NCBI GenBank assembly: GCA_022484695.1
Contig: JAKVKU010000005.1
Coordinates: forward strand, 62,001-126,000
Direction: 5' to 3'
DNA from: Lactobacillus sp.
GTDB taxonomy: Bacteria; Bacillota; Bacilli; Lactobacillales; Lactobacillaceae
Length of the DNA: 64,000 nt
Shown in pieces: positions 40,678 to 51,015 of this stretch (its first letter is position 1; the number at the start of each line of letters is the position of its first letter). The position numbers and the translations under genes are program-made. The notes below the pieces were generated by a model. It was not told where the DNA came from. It did not search any database and was given only the letters and a program-made list of their open reading frames with translations.

Positions 40678-41907
40678 ATGGAATATACAGAAATTATGGC
40701 CCGTTATGGGGAACTATCAACGAAGGGGAAGAACCGTAAGGACTTTATCGGTCGTTTAAATGGCAATATTACCAAAGCCCTACGTCCCTTCACGGCAATT
40801 CGGATTCATCCTAAGCGCGATCGGATGCATATCGTGTTAAATGGCGAAAGTGCTAAGGATGTCATGACCGCTTTGGATCGGGTTTTTGGGATTCAAACGT
40901 ATTCACCCGTGATCCGCATCGAAGCCACTGACTTTGAGCAGGTCAAAGCCGTGGCCTTAGAAATGGTCAACGAAGCGGCTCCTAAAGCCGGCATGTCCTT
41001 TAAAATCAATACCCGCCGTTCTAACCACGAATATCCTTTAGACACCAATGATATTAATTTAGCGTTAGGGGATTTTATTTCTGATGCTCGGCCAGACTTG
41101 GTTGTGAAGATGAAACAACCTGATGTAAAAGTTCGGGTAGAAGTCCGTCACGATGGTTTTTATTTATCTTATTTGACGGTTCAAGGTGCCTTAGGTCTCC
41201 CGGTGGGTACCGCCGGAAAAGCCGTGTTGATGTTATCTGGGGGGATTGATTCCCCAGTTGCCGCTTATTTGGCTTTAAAGCGGGGCGTGGCCATTGAAAT
41301 GGTCCATTTCTATAGCCCCCCTTACACGACTGAAAATGCTTTGAAGAAGGCCAAAGAATTAACGGCCAAAGTTGCCGCTTATGCCGGGCCAGTGACCTTT
41401 ATCCAAGTGCCATTTACGGAAATTCAAGAAGAAATCAAAGAAAAGGTACCAGAAGGTTATTTAATGACCGTGCAACGCCGCTTTATGTTGCGTTTGACGG
41501 ATAAAATTCGGGCCCAACGTGATGGCCTGGCTATCTTTAATGGGGAGTCGGTTGGCCAGGTGGCTTCACAAACATTGAGTAGTATGGCCGCCATCAATGA
41601 CGTGACCACCACCCCGATTATTCGGCCCGTGGCTACGTTAGATAAAAATGAAATTATCGCTATTGCCCGTAAAATCGATACGTTTGACCTTTCAGTACAG
41701 CCCTTTGAAGATTGCTGTACGATTTTTGCCCCACCTCAGCCTAAGACCCATCCTAATTTAGAGAAAACTAGACACTATGAACAAGCTCTAGATGTGGATG
41801 CCCTAGAAGACAAGGCTATGGCTAACTTAACGATTAGCACTGTCCAAGTGGGGGATAAGTTCTTGGGTCAAAATGCGGATGCCGCTGAAATTTCACAATT
41901 ACTATAA
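40678..41907 (+). CDS. thiI: tRNA 4-thiouridine synthase ThiI
   Basis: 409 residues: NFLD and THUMP domains (about 1-165) for tRNA binding, then a PP-loop ATPase with [16 protein letters not shown] (about 183-198). It adenylates U8 of tRNA and inserts sulfur. The C-terminal rhodanese domain of the E. coli protein is absent, the usual Firmicutes form. The ATG at 40678 is chosen over TTG at 40675 by spacing from AGAGGAG. Confidence 0.95.
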   Translation: MEYTEIMARYGELSTKGKNRKDFIGRLNGNITKALRPFTAIRIHPKRDRMHIVLNGESAKDVMTALDRVFGIQTYSPVIRIEATDFEQVKAVALEMVNEAAPKAGMSFKINTRRSNHEYPLDTNDINLALGDFISDARPDLVVKMKQPDVKVRVEVRHDGFYLSYLTVQGALGLPVGTAGKAVLMLSGGIDSPVAAYLALKRGVAIEMVHFYSPPYTTENALKKAKELTAKVAAYAGPVTFIQVPFTEIQEEIKEKVPEGYLMTVQRRFMLRLTDKIRAQRDGLAIFNGESVGQVASQTLSSMAAINDVTTTPIIRPVATLDKNEIIAIARKIDTFDLSVQPFEDCCTIFAPPQPKTHPNLEKTRHYEQALDVDALEDKAMANLTISTVQVGDKFLGQNADAAEISQLL

Positions 41908-41922
41908 TCTTTTGAATCAACA

Positions 41923-41957
41923 AAGGTCAATGGCCATCAGGCTATTGGTCTTTTTTG
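41923..41957 (+). terminator. Terminator of thiI
   Basis: AGGTCAATGGCC pairs with GGCTATTGGTCTT and runs into TTTTTT. Confidence 0.85.
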
Positions 41958-41987
41958 TGCAGTAAGGAACGACGCAAAAAGTTGTCG

Positions 41988-42016
41988 TTGTCAGCGCTTT
42001 CACTTTGTGATATGAT
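41988..42016 (+). promoter_or_regulatory. Promoter of rex with overlapping cre site
   Basis: TTGTCA (41988-41993), 17-nt spacer, TATGAT (42011-42016) preceded by TGA (extended -10). A cre-like palindrome TGTCAGCGCTTTCA (41989-42002), 13 of 14 matches to TGWAARCGYTWNCW, covers the -35 and spacer, a position expected to give CcpA repression. Confidence 0.6.
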
Positions 42017-42020
42017 AGTG

Positions 42021-42038
42021 TGTGAAATAAAATACAAA
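42021..42038 (+). promoter_or_regulatory. Candidate Rex operator (autoregulation)
   Basis: TGTGAAATAAAATACAAA matches the dyad TGTGAA-N6-TTCACA at 10 of 12 arm positions, just after the rex -10. This fits autorepression by Rex when NADH is low. Motif match by eye only. Confidence 0.45.
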
Positions 42039-42052
42039 CTGGAGCTGTTGTC

Positions 42053-42703
42053 ATGAAAAATAAACCAGAATTGCCCAAGGCAACTGCAGAACGGATCCCG
42101 ATGTATTATCGCTATTTACAAATACTCGAAAGTAATCAAGTTAAGCGGATCAAATCACAAGAGTTGAGTAAAATTGTACAGGTACCATCAGCGACGATCC
42201 GCCGGGATTTCTCTTATTTTGGCGAATTAGGCCGCAGTGGCTATGGGTATGATATTTACCTTTTAAAAGAAACTTTTGCCAAAGTTCTAAACGTTAAACA
42301 ATTAGAGCAGATCGCTTTAATTGGCGTGGGGAGCTTAGGAATGGCTTTAATTAAAAATAATTTTCGTCGCAATCCGAACCTGCAGATCACCGTGGCTTTT
42401 GAAAAAAATCCGGAGTTGATCGATACCATTGTCACCGGCGTGCCCATTTATGATATGAACATGCTGCTGCAGAAAATCAAAGAAAATCAAATCACCACGG
42501 CTATTTCCACCGTCCCCAGCGCCCATGCCAATGAAGTATTGCAACAGTTGAGCCGGGCGGGCGTCAAGGCAGTATTAAACTTTGCCCCAGAGCGCCTCGA
42601 TGTGCCCGAGGGAATGACGGTGCGTTACATTGATTTAACTTCAGAACTGCAGACCTTGATTTATTTATCAGATTACCAACAAGAGGCAGTTGACCAAATC
42701 TAG
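42053..42703 (+). CDS. rex: Redox-sensing transcriptional repressor Rex
   Basis: 216-residue sensor of the NADH/NAD+ ratio that represses fermentation genes. Winged-helix DNA-binding domain (about 8-80; SQELSKIVQVPSATIRRDFSYFGELGRSGYGYD) and a Rossmann NAD(H) domain (IALIGVGSLGMALIKN, about 86-101) with a C-terminal helix (LIYLSDYQ) for domain swapping. A weak GGAGCTG site precedes the ATG by about 7 nt. The promoter of the next unit lies in its last codons. Confidence 0.95.
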   Translation: MKNKPELPKATAERIPMYYRYLQILESNQVKRIKSQELSKIVQVPSATIRRDFSYFGELGRSGYGYDIYLLKETFAKVLNVKQLEQIALIGVGSLGMALIKNNFRRNPNLQITVAFEKNPELIDTIVTGVPIYDMNMLLQKIKENQITTAISTVPSAHANEVLQQLSRAGVKAVLNFAPERLDVPEGMTVRYIDLTSELQTLIYLSDYQQEAVDQI

Positions 42704-42718
42704 CTGACGCTTTATAAT
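42690..42718 (+). promoter_or_regulatory. Promoter of the T-box-valS unit
   Basis: TTGACC (42690-42695), 17-nt spacer, TATAAT (42713-42718). The -35 is inside the end of rex. Confidence 0.8.
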
Positions 42719-42734
42719 GAAAAAAATGCAATGA

Positions 42735-42955
42735 TCAAGAGCGGTTCGTCTAAATGATGGCTTAGAGAAGGGGATGCTTGGCTGAAACATACCCTATTTT
42801 TTTTAGATATGACTGGTAGCTTGGGAGCTGGTGGACTGAAATGAGTAAGTTCACCCGGGATTAGACCGTTATCTAATTGAGTTGGGTTTTTAATAACCAA
42901 GCTAGGTGGTACCGCGAAAGCATTCGTCCTATGTATATAGGCGAGTGCTTTTTTG
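42735..42955 (+). ncRNA. T-box leader of valS
   Basis: tRNA-Val-sensing attenuator. Visible parts: AGAGAA element and apical hairpin in Stem I (42760-42805), a GGTGGAC/GTTCACC stem III-type hairpin (42829-42855), T-box core AGGTGGTACCGCG (42904-42916), and a terminator (AAAGCATTCGTCCTAT paired with ATAGGCGAGTGCTTTTTT, 42917-42954). A GTA at 42816-42818 is a possible Val specifier, but the Stem I fold was not resolved. Confidence 0.9.
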
Positions 42956-42987
42956 TTCATTCAAAAATAAAGGAGTGTCTTGTTTTT

Positions 42988-45627
42988 ATGGAAACTAAAA
43001 TGTCTACAAAATATGATCCAAAACAAGTCGAAGACGGCCGCTATGACACATGGCTAAAAGAGGGCATCTTTAAACCCAGTGGCAATCAAAAAGCCAAACC
43101 CTATTCGATTGTTATTCCACCACCAAATGTGACTGGGAAGTTACACTTAGGCCATGCCTGGGATACGACTTTGCAAGACATGTTGATCCGGCAAAAACGC
43201 ATGCAAGGTTACGATGTCCTTTGGTTACCAGGGATGGATCATGCCGGCATTGCCACCCAGGCCAAAGTGGAGGCCAAGTTGCGTAAACAAGGCATTTCCA
43301 GATATGACTTAGGTCGGGATAAATTTATTGATCAAGTTTGGGAATGGAAAGACGAATTCGCCCAAACCATTAAAGATCAGTGGGCGAAGTTAGGCTTATC
43401 CCTAGATTATTCCAGAGAACGGTTTACCTTAGATGATGGGTTATCAAAGGCCGTGCGCAAAGTCTTTGTGGACTTATACAACAAGGGTTTGATTTATCGT
43501 GGGGAATACATCATCAATTGGGATCCGGAGTTAAAAACGGCCCTATCTGATATTGAAGTGATCCATAAAGATGACGCCGGGGCTTTATATCATGTCCGCT
43601 ATCCCTTAGCTGATGGTTCTGGGGATATCGAAATTGCTACGACCCGACCTGAAACCATCCCTGGTGATACGGCCATTGCCGTTTATCCTGGGGATGAACG
43701 TTACAAAGACATGGTGGGCAAGGAAGCCATTTTGCCTTTATTTGGCCGTAAGTTAAAGATTATTGAAGATCATTATGTTGATAAGGACTTCGGGACGGGG
43801 GCCGTTAAAATTACCCCGGCCCATGACCCCAATGACTTCTTAGTGGGGAATCGTCATGATTTAGAACGGCTCAATATCATGAATGATGATGCCACGATGA
43901 ATGAAAATGCTGGTAAGTATGTAGGCATGGATCGGTTTGCCGCTAGAAAAGCCATTGTCGCTGATTTAAAGGCAGCCGGCTATCTATTGAGTATTGAACC
44001 CATCACCCATAGTGTGGGCCATTCTGAGCGTTCTGACGCCCAAGTTGAACCCCGACTGTCTACCCAATGGTTCGTGAAGATGAAACCTTTAGCGGATGCC
44101 GCCTTGGCCAATCAAAAGACTGACGACCGGGTGGACTTTGTACCGCCACGGTTTGAAAACACCTTTACCCAATGGATGGAAAATATTCATGATTGGGTAA
44201 TTTCTCGGCAATTGTGGTGGGGTCATCGGATCCCAGCCTGGTATCAAAAACAAACCGGTGAAATTTATGTGGGCATGGATGCGCCTAAGGACGCGGAAAA
44301 CTGGGAACAAGACCCAGACGTGTTAGATACGTGGTTCTCCAGTGCCCTATGGCCATTTTCAACCATGGGCTGGCCGGACACTGATGCCCCGGATTTCAAG
44401 CGCTATTACCCAACAAACACCTTGGTGACCGGCTATGACATTATTCCTTTTTGGGTCGCTCGGATGATTTTCCAAGGGTTGGAATTTACCGGGGAACGGC
44501 CATTTAAAGATGTGTTGATCCACGGTTTGATTCGGGATGAACAGGGTCGCAAGATGAGTAAGTCCTTAGGCAATGGGATTGATCCCATGGATGTCATCGA
44601 CAAGTATGGGGCAGACGCCTTGCGCTGGTTCTTATCCAATGGGTCCACGCCTGGGCAAGACACCCGTTTTTCTTATGATAAGATGGATGCGGCTTGGAAT
44701 TTCATTAATAAAATTTGGAATGCCAGCCGGTTTGTACTGATGAATTTAGCTGATACCCCAGCACCAGTTGAAAAACCCAATGTGGCTGATTTTGATTTGG
44801 CGGATAAATGGATTTTTGCCCGTCTGAATAAAACCATCAAAGATGTTACCCGCTTGTTTGATAGTTTTGAATTTGGGGAAGCTGGTCGGATCCTTTATAA
44901 TTTCATCTGGAATGATTTCTGTGATTGGTATATTGAAATGAGCAAAGAAGTGCTGTCTGGCACCTCCGAGTCTGCTAAGACCCACAAGCGCTATAATTTA
45001 GCGTATGTCTTAGATCAAATTCTGCGCTTGATGCACCCAATCATGCCATTTGTTACCGAAGAGATTTGGCAAGATATGCCCCATGACGGTGAATCCATCA
45101 GTCTAGCTGCTTACCCAAGTGTGACCGCAGACTATGATAACGATGCCGCCGTTGACCAGATGAGTGTCTTGATCAATGTGATCCGTTCTGTGCGGAATAT
45201 TCGCTCAGAAGTTAATGCCCCATTGTCGTCACCAATCGATATTTTGATTAAAACGGCCAATGATCATATTACCCAGATTTTAAAGAGCAACCAAGAATAT
45301 ATCGAACGGTTTGCCCATCCTAAGACCTTGACCATCGGGACAGACGTTGCTGCACCAAAGCTGGCTAAAACAGATATTATGACCGGGGCGGAAATCTTTG
45401 TACCTCTAGCTGAGTTGATCAATATTGATGATGAAATCAAGCGGTTAAAGGGCGAAGCTGATAAATGGCAAGCTGAGATCGACCGGGTGGATAAGAAGTT
45501 GGGAAATACCAACTTTGTGAACAAAGCACCTGAGAAAATCGTTCAAGAAGAAAAAGATAAGAAAACCGATTACCAAACTAAATTAGTTACCGTTCAAAAA
45601 CGCATCAAAGAATTGGCTAACCAATAA
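42988..45627 (+). CDS. valS: Valyl-tRNA synthetase
   Basis: Class Ia synthetase, 879 residues, standard length. HIGH motif in [15 protein letters not shown] (about 42-56), KMSKS in [14 protein letters not shown], a CP1 editing domain with [17 protein letters not shown], and a C-terminal coiled coil (about 815-879; [24 protein letters not shown]) that binds tRNA. The ATG at 42988 is used; readings further upstream run through the T-box terminator. AAAGGAG is 12 nt upstream. Confidence 0.97.
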   Translation: METKMSTKYDPKQVEDGRYDTWLKEGIFKPSGNQKAKPYSIVIPPPNVTGKLHLGHAWDTTLQDMLIRQKRMQGYDVLWLPGMDHAGIATQAKVEAKLRKQGISRYDLGRDKFIDQVWEWKDEFAQTIKDQWAKLGLSLDYSRERFTLDDGLSKAVRKVFVDLYNKGLIYRGEYIINWDPELKTALSDIEVIHKDDAGALYHVRYPLADGSGDIEIATTRPETIPGDTAIAVYPGDERYKDMVGKEAILPLFGRKLKIIEDHYVDKDFGTGAVKITPAHDPNDFLVGNRHDLERLNIMNDDATMNENAGKYVGMDRFAARKAIVADLKAAGYLLSIEPITHSVGHSERSDAQVEPRLSTQWFVKMKPLADAALANQKTDDRVDFVPPRFENTFTQWMENIHDWVISRQLWWGHRIPAWYQKQTGEIYVGMDAPKDAENWEQDPDVLDTWFSSALWPFSTMGWPDTDAPDFKRYYPTNTLVTGYDIIPFWVARMIFQGLEFTGERPFKDVLIHGLIRDEQGRKMSKSLGNGIDPMDVIDKYGADALRWFLSNGSTPGQDTRFSYDKMDAAWNFINKIWNASRFVLMNLADTPAPVEKPNVADFDLADKWIFARLNKTIKDVTRLFDSFEFGEAGRILYNFIWNDFCDWYIEMSKEVLSGTSESAKTHKRYNLAYVLDQILRLMHPIMPFVTEEIWQDMPHDGESISLAAYPSVTADYDNDAAVDQMSVLINVIRSVRNIRSEVNAPLSSPIDILIKTANDHITQILKSNQEYIERFAHPKTLTIGTDVAAPKLAKTDIMTGAEIFVPLAELINIDDEIKRLKGEADKWQAEIDRVDKKLGNTNFVNKAPEKIVQEEKDKKTDYQTKLVTVQKRIKELANQ

Positions 45628-45638
45628 AGTTGAATTAA

Positions 45639-45677
45639 GACCGACCCCCAAGCAATTTTGGCGGTCGGCTTTTTTTG
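45639..45677 (+). terminator. Terminator of valS
   Basis: GACCGACCCCCAA pairs with TTGGCGGTCGGC and is followed by TTTTTTT. Confidence 0.9.
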
Positions 45678-45759
45678 TAGGGGGACCTGGCTTTCAATTA
45701 AGTCAGGTCCATGGTAGATTAATATTAATCGTCAAAATTTCAAATGTAGAGGCAAAGTC

Positions 45760-47064
45760 ATGGAAACCTATGAAGAGGCAGTAAAATATATTCACGCACG
45801 GCCAAAGAAACATCGCACCGCTAGTTTAAATAATATGCACCAGATTTTAAAAGCCATGGGTGATCCCCAACAAGGCCTTAAAGGCATTCATGTCACCGGG
45901 ACCAATGGGAAGGGATCTGTGACCCAAATGCTGACCCAGCTGATCGTCAGTGAGGGCTTTAAGACGGGCACTTTTATCTCACCGTTTATTACCCGCTTTA
46001 ACGAACGGATTCAAATCAATAATCAACCTATTAGTGATGCCGATTTATTATACTGGACCAACCAAGTTGTTGCCGCCAGTGACCGGCTGCAGGCCGAAGA
46101 TCCAGATTTCACCTTATTGGAATTTGAATTGGTCACCACGATCATGTTTTGTTATTTCAATGCCCAGCAGGTGGACGTGGCAGTTATTGAAGTGGGGATT
46201 GGTGGGGCTCATGACAAGACGAATGTCTTTACACCCCTATTGTCCGTGATCACCACCGTGGGCTTAGACCATGTACAATTGATTGGTCCTACTTTAGCCG
46301 ACATTGCCACAGAAAAGTCTGGCATCATCAAGGCCAAGCGGCCCGTGGTGGTGGGGGCAGTCAAACCAGAGGTGTTGGCTATTTTAACTACAAAAGCTCA
46401 GCAAACCGCCAGCCCCTTGCTGCGCTATGGCCGAGATTTTTCGGTGACCAACGTCACCACGAATCCGGATTTTACCCAAAGTTTTGATTACCACACTCCA
46501 GATGCGCACTTCAAAAAGATCGTGATCAATAATATCGCCCCCTTTGAAGTGGACAATACGGCTGTCGCTTTGAAAGCATTTCAACTGTTTACAGAGATGA
46601 TGCAGCGGCCCTTTGACCTGGCCACGGTGAAGGCTGTGTTAGCCCAGTATCAATTGATTGGGCGGGCGGAATTGATCAGCCGAGAGCCCTTTATCATGTT
46701 AGATGGGGCCCATAATCCCCAAGCTATTCAGCGTTTATTGGAAACCTTGCAACAAGATTTTGCCCAAGTGCCAATTCGCTTGGTGGCGGCTTTCATGAAG
46801 GATAAAGATATTGCCACCATTTTAAAATTGCTCCACAAGCAACCTAATTTAGAATTATATTTAACAACACTAGACATGCCCCGAGCGGCTAAAGAAGCTG
46901 ACCTGAAGTCTTATATGGCCCCGGGGGATAAGTATTTTGAACCGTGGCAACAGAGCTTTTTAGAAGCTTATCATAATACGTCGGCGGATGAATTGATTTT
47001 AATTGCTGGGTCTATTTATTTGATGTCTGAAGCCAGACGCTATCTCACACAAGGAGAGGACTAA
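45760..47064 (+). CDS. folC: Folylpolyglutamate synthase / dihydrofolate synthase
   Basis: 434-residue Mur-ligase-like enzyme that adds glutamate to folates. P-loop VTGTNGKGSVTQML (about 46-59), omega-loop region FISPFITRFNERIQINNQPI, and the C-terminal substrate domain with DGAHNPQAIQRLLETL. Position after valS is the standard Firmicutes order. AGAGGCAAAG precedes the ATG. A HAD gene starts directly after its stop. Confidence 0.94.
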   Translation: METYEEAVKYIHARPKKHRTASLNNMHQILKAMGDPQQGLKGIHVTGTNGKGSVTQMLTQLIVSEGFKTGTFISPFITRFNERIQINNQPISDADLLYWTNQVVAASDRLQAEDPDFTLLEFELVTTIMFCYFNAQQVDVAVIEVGIGGAHDKTNVFTPLLSVITTVGLDHVQLIGPTLADIATEKSGIIKAKRPVVVGAVKPEVLAILTTKAQQTASPLLRYGRDFSVTNVTTNPDFTQSFDYHTPDAHFKKIVINNIAPFEVDNTAVALKAFQLFTEMMQRPFDLATVKAVLAQYQLIGRAELISREPFIMLDGAHNPQAIQRLLETLQQDFAQVPIRLVAAFMKDKDIATILKLLHKQPNLELYLTTLDMPRAAKEADLKSYMAPGDKYFEPWQQSFLEAYHNTSADELILIAGSIYLMSEARRYLTQGED

Positions 47065-47709
47065 ATGTATAAAGGTATTATTTTTGATATGGATGGTTTA
47101 ATGTTTAATTCGGAGCGCTTGTATTTACAGGCCAATTTAAAAGCTGGGATCAAGATGGGAATTCCAGTCACCGAGGCGGAATATCAAGAGTTGGTGGGGG
47201 CCTCAGAAGTTGAGGCCGAAAACTTTAATAAGAGTCATTTTAAAGATGCCCAACAGCAAGCTGAATTTTTTGCGTTGACGGAGGACTATGTCTTAGACTT
47301 AGTTCAGGCTGGTCAGCTGAAAAAACAACCGGGCTTAGATGCCTTGTTGACCTATTTGACCGCGGCAAAAATTCCCAGTGTGATCGCTTCAAGTAATAAC
47401 CAACGCATGGTCATGGCATTTTTGAGTTATTTTGGCTTACAGGATTATTTTCAAGAAATTATCACCCGGGAACAAGTTGCCGCCAGTAAACCAGATCCTG
47501 CACTTTTCATAAAGGCTCAGCAGGCCTTAGATCTGCCGAAAAGTGCCTTGTTGATTTTAGAAGACTCCTTTAACGGCATCAAGGCCGCTGAAGCAGCTGG
47601 GATCGATGTGGTCATGATACCAGATTTATTACAACCAACGGCCACCGTTAAACAACAGGTGACCGCGATTTTGCCAGACTTAAGCCAAGTGGTAAAATTG
47701 TTGCAATAG
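47065..47709 (+). CDS. HAD-superfamily phosphatase, beta-phosphoglucomutase-like
   Basis: 214 residues. Motif I IIFDMDGLMFNSERLYL with both catalytic aspartates, a helical C1 cap (about 17-85), motif II VIASSNNQ, and motif III/IV KPDPALFIKAQQAL...LLILEDSFNGIKAAEAAG. This is the subgroup IA pattern of beta-PGM and related sugar-phosphate phosphatases; the substrate cannot be told. The ATG begins immediately after the folC stop, behind GGAGAGG, so it shares that transcript. Confidence 0.88.
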   Translation: MYKGIIFDMDGLMFNSERLYLQANLKAGIKMGIPVTEAEYQELVGASEVEAENFNKSHFKDAQQQAEFFALTEDYVLDLVQAGQLKKQPGLDALLTYLTAAKIPSVIASSNNQRMVMAFLSYFGLQDYFQEIITREQVAASKPDPALFIKAQQALDLPKSALLILEDSFNGIKAAEAAGIDVVMIPDLLQPTATVKQQVTAILPDLSQVVKLLQ

Positions 47710-47765
47710 GGCTGAGCGATTCTTGTTTTTTTCACGTAATGTAAAAGAAACAGGAGATTTCAATC

Positions 47766-48422
47766 ATGACACCTATGCAACCCAGGGAAAGAATTCAAAC
47801 TTATGGGGTAACCACCTTATCTGATCAGGAATTATTAATGGCCCTCTTAGCCAGCGGCAGTAAAGACCAATCCGTGACTACGATCAGTGCGAATGTGTTG
47901 AAGCACTTTGGTAGTTTAGCCAACCTCCAACGGGCCAGTTTAACAGATCTGTGTGCAGTGGGGGGTATTGGGCTGGCTAAGGCTGCTTTGATTCAAAGCG
48001 CTATCGAGTTAGGCCAACGGGTCAATTTGGCCCAAACACTACGTCAGGGGGCAATTTTGTCCTGTGAAGATGCCGGCGAATGGATGGTGCAACATTTTCG
48101 CGGCAGTGTCCAAGAACACTTAGTGGCCATTTATTTAGACACCAAAAATCAGATTATTGATCATCGTATTATTTTTAAAGGTTCCTTAAATGCTTCGGTG
48201 GTTCACCCCAGAGAAATATTTCATACTGCCGTCGCCGTATCTTGTTGTCGCTTTATCATTTGTCATAATCACCCCAGTGGCGATCCAACCCCTTCCAAAA
48301 ATGACATTACATTTTCGAAACGGTTGGCCCAATGTGGTGAAATAATGGGCATTGAATGTTTGGATCATATTATTGTGGGTCGAGCCAATTACGTGAGTCT
48401 TTTCGCACAGGATTTAGTGTGA
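47766..48422 (+). CDS. radC: RadC/YsxA-like JAB domain protein
   Basis: 218 residues. An N-terminal helix-hairpin-helix region (about 7-85; LSDQELLMALLASGS, LTDLCAVGGIGLAKAALIQSAIELG) and a C-terminal RadC/DUF2466 JAB metalloprotease-like fold with HNHPSGDPTPSKND zinc-site motif and a VHPREIFHTAVAVSC strand. A DNA-repair role is historical and not well supported. Placement before mreB is conserved across Firmicutes. CAGGAG lies before the ATG. Confidence 0.9.
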   Translation: MTPMQPRERIQTYGVTTLSDQELLMALLASGSKDQSVTTISANVLKHFGSLANLQRASLTDLCAVGGIGLAKAALIQSAIELGQRVNLAQTLRQGAILSCEDAGEWMVQHFRGSVQEHLVAIYLDTKNQIIDHRIIFKGSLNASVVHPREIFHTAVAVSCCRFIICHNHPSGDPTPSKNDITFSKRLAQCGEIMGIECLDHIIVGRANYVSLFAQDLV

Positions 48423-48477
48423 ATTTATAAATTAAAGAATATTACGTTGATGTATTATTTTTTTATTGATGACCTTA

Positions 48478-48486
48478 TGTTATAAT
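48478..48486 (+). promoter_or_regulatory. Extended -10 promoter of mreB
   Basis: TGTTATAAT fits TGnTATAAT, 44 nt before the mreB start. Confidence 0.6.
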
Positions 48487-48529
48487 TTGACTTGACTTAA
48501 AAGAGATATGACATGAGGAGAGAATCGAT

Positions 48530-49528
48530 TTGTTTGGAATCGGAACGAAAAACATCGGCATCGATCTAGGAACGGCCAATACATTGGTCTACATCGATGG
48601 TAAAGGCATCGTATTACGTGAACCGTCCGTGGTTGCCAAAAACGTTAAAACTGGTGATGTATTAGCTGTGGGTACCGAAGCTAGAGATATGATCGGCCGG
48701 ACCCCAGAAAGCATCGTCGCCATCCGCCCTATGAAGGATGGCGTCATTGCAGATTATGATACAACTGCTGCGATGATGAAATATTTTATTGAAAAAGTAA
48801 TTGGAAATAGTAAACCCTTAGTAATGGTCTGTGTCCCAAGTGGGGTGACAGAAGTTGAAAAGCGTGCCGTCATTGATGCTACAAAAATGGCCGGTGCTAA
48901 AGAAGCTTATGTGATCGAAGAACCATTTGCAGCAGCCATTGGTGCGGGCTTGCCAGTGATGGACCCAACCGGTAGTATGGTTGTGGACATTGGTGGTGGG
49001 ACGACGGACGTGGCCACGATTTCACTTGGTGGCATCGTGTCTAGTCGCTCTATTCGCATGGCTGGTGATCGACTTGATGAGGCCATCATTAACTATATCC
49101 GCCAAAACTTCAACTTGTTAGTTGGGGAACGTACTGCTGAACAAATTAAGATCAATATTGGCTCCGCTTCCATTGAAAAAGCGGCTGATATTGAAAACAT
49201 GACTATCCGTGGCCGGGATTTATTATCTGGTTTACCTAAAACCATTGATATTGAAGCTACAGATATTGCCAAGGCCATTCATGAGATCGTCGAAGAAATC
49301 AATGCTGCTATCAAGGAGACCCTTGAAGAGACTTCACCTGAAATTGCCGCTGATATTATTGACCACGGCATCGTTTTAACGGGTGGTGGGGCCTTATTGA
49401 AGCATATTTCCGAAGTGATTTCTGATTCAACTGGTGTACCGGTATTCATCGCCCAAGATCCACTAGATTGTGTGGCCATTGGGACAGGGGAATCACTCAA
49501 AAATATCGATGTCATGAGACGTCATTAA
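48530..49528 (+). CDS. mreB: Rod-shape determining actin MreB
   Basis: 332-residue actin homologue that orients the elongasome. [18 protein letters not shown] (about 9-26), phosphate 2 [15 protein letters not shown], adenosine motif [11 protein letters not shown]. It heads an mreBCD order, which separates it from the Mbl-like copy at 13.9 kb. The start is TTG behind GAGGAGAG. Confidence 0.95.
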   Translation: MFGIGTKNIGIDLGTANTLVYIDGKGIVLREPSVVAKNVKTGDVLAVGTEARDMIGRTPESIVAIRPMKDGVIADYDTTAAMMKYFIEKVIGNSKPLVMVCVPSGVTEVEKRAVIDATKMAGAKEAYVIEEPFAAAIGAGLPVMDPTGSMVVDIGGGTTDVATISLGGIVSSRSIRMAGDRLDEAIINYIRQNFNLLVGERTAEQIKINIGSASIEKAADIENMTIRGRDLLSGLPKTIDIEATDIAKAIHEIVEEINAAIKETLEETSPEIAADIIDHGIVLTGGGALLKHISEVISDSTGVPVFIAQDPLDCVAIGTGESLKNIDVMRRH

Positions 49529-49533
49529 AAGTA

Positions 49534-49572
49534 GGTGCGGGCATGAGGGGATTCTCACCCGCATTTCTATTT
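49534..49572 (+). terminator. Terminator-like hairpin between mreB and mreC
   Basis: GTGCGGG pairs with CCCGCAT around a TGAG/CTCA inner stem, followed by TTCTATTTTT. It probably reduces transcription of mreC and mreD relative to mreB. Confidence 0.6.
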
Positions 49573-49603
49573 TTGACCGTTAAAATTACGTACGAGGTTT
49601 AAT

Positions 49604-50464
49604 ATGTCCAAATTCTTTTCAAATAAAAAGCTTATTATTTTGTTAATTACAATCGTGGCTATGATTGGCTTGATTGCAATTAGTATTAATGTTAAGGATC
49701 GTCGGGATACGCCGCCTTTGGTGCAACAAATTGGCAATGATGCTGCAGGGGTCGCCAGTTCAATTATCAGTGCGCCCATTAACAGTTTACACACAGGCTT
49801 AACCGCAATGGTCAACTTGGTGAATACATACCAAGACAATGAACAATTGAAACAACAACTGGATACATTAGATCAAGTTAAAGAAACTAATGCTACCTTA
49901 AAACGAGAAAATCAATCTTTGAAGAAACAGTTGCACTTGAATGCGACGTTAACCGATTATAAACAAATCGATGCAGCCGTTATCACCCGCTCGCCGGCCA
50001 CGTGGCAAAACCAAGTTGTCATCAATAAAGGTCAAGTTAATGGTGTCGTCAAAAATATGCCAGTCATGGCAGGATCTGGTTTATTAGGTCGGGTGGTTGA
50101 GGTGAACAAAACTAATTCAAAAGTCGAATTGATTTCAACTAGTAATAAGGCCACCAACAGTTTTGCCATTGAAGTACGTTTGAGTAATGGCAAGTATTTG
50201 GACGGGATTGTTTCTGGCTATGATGCCAATAAGAAACAATTGATCATCAGTCAGTTGGATAACACAGACGGTGTGAAAGCTGGCGATGAGGTCACAACTT
50301 CTGGTTTAGGCGGCTTAACCCCACGGGGCTTATTCGTGGGCAAGGTGAGCGCCATTCGTAAGGACGATTATGGCCTGACGAATTCGGTCTATGTGAAACC
50401 GGCGGCTGATATCAATGACTTTACCGTGGTGACCGTCATTGATCGCACGGTTGAAGGAGAGTAG
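49604..50464 (+). CDS. mreC: Rod-shape determining protein MreC
   Basis: 286 residues: one N-terminal membrane helix (about 9-27), an extracellular coiled coil (about 68-108; NEQLKQQLDTLDQVKETNATLKRENQSLKKQL), then two beta-barrel domains with SGLLGRVVEVNKTNSKVELIS and the GDEVTTSGLGGLTPRGLFVGKV signature. It links MreB to wall enzymes outside the membrane. GAGGTTT precedes the ATG. Confidence 0.94.
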   Translation: MSKFFSNKKLIILLITIVAMIGLIAISINVKDRRDTPPLVQQIGNDAAGVASSIISAPINSLHTGLTAMVNLVNTYQDNEQLKQQLDTLDQVKETNATLKRENQSLKKQLHLNATLTDYKQIDAAVITRSPATWQNQVVINKGQVNGVVKNMPVMAGSGLLGRVVEVNKTNSKVELISTSNKATNSFAIEVRLSNGKYLDGIVSGYDANKKQLIISQLDNTDGVKAGDEVTTSGLGGLTPRGLFVGKVSAIRKDDYGLTNSVYVKPAADINDFTVVTVIDRTVEGE

Positions 50465-50467
50465 TTC

Positions 50468-50992
50468 ATGACAGTATTGGCAAAGCAGCGATTGAAATGG
50501 TTTGTGCCAACGTTTTGGGTCGTGGCTTTTTTATTAGATGGCATCATCAGTTACACCTTTCAAGGATTTTTGTTTCAATACCCGGTTATGATTTCCACCC
50601 AGTTATTTTTGATGGCAATCGTGCGCACGGTTTATCGTTTTCCAGCAGCGCGCTGGCTTCTTTGGGTGGCACTGATCATTGGTTTGTTTTACGATAGTTT
50701 CTATTCTGGCATCATTGGCTATTACACGTTCTTGATGCCGGCTGTGGTTATTTTTGTGCGGTGGATCACCAATTACTTACCCGACTCACCACTTTTTCAG
50801 GGCACAGTTTATTTGTTGGTTTTATTTGGGGTCGAATTCTGCTTGTTTTTACTGAATAGTTTTTTTGGGAACACGGGTGATTTTTCGATCTTCATTACCT
50901 ATGATCTTGGGCCAACGATTGCTGTGAATACCTTATTGTTTGCCGCACTTTATTATCCGCTGACGCTATTACTTAATAAAGTGTCAGACTGA
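50468..50992 (+). CDS. mreD: Rod-shape determining protein MreD
   Basis: 174 residues with about five membrane helices and few charged residues. It follows mreC by 3 nt, with GAAGGAGAG as ribosome binding site at the mreC end. The YDSFYSGIIGYYTFLMPAVV segment and helix pattern fit MreD, which is poorly conserved in sequence. Confidence 0.88.
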   Translation: MTVLAKQRLKWFVPTFWVVAFLLDGIISYTFQGFLFQYPVMISTQLFLMAIVRTVYRFPAARWLLWVALIIGLFYDSFYSGIIGYYTFLMPAVVIFVRWITNYLPDSPLFQGTVYLLVLFGVEFCLFLLNSFFGNTGDFSIFITYDLGPTIAVNTLLFAALYYPLTLLLNKVSD

Positions 50993-51015
50993 ACTTAGAG
51001 GGGAATTTTGAAAAT

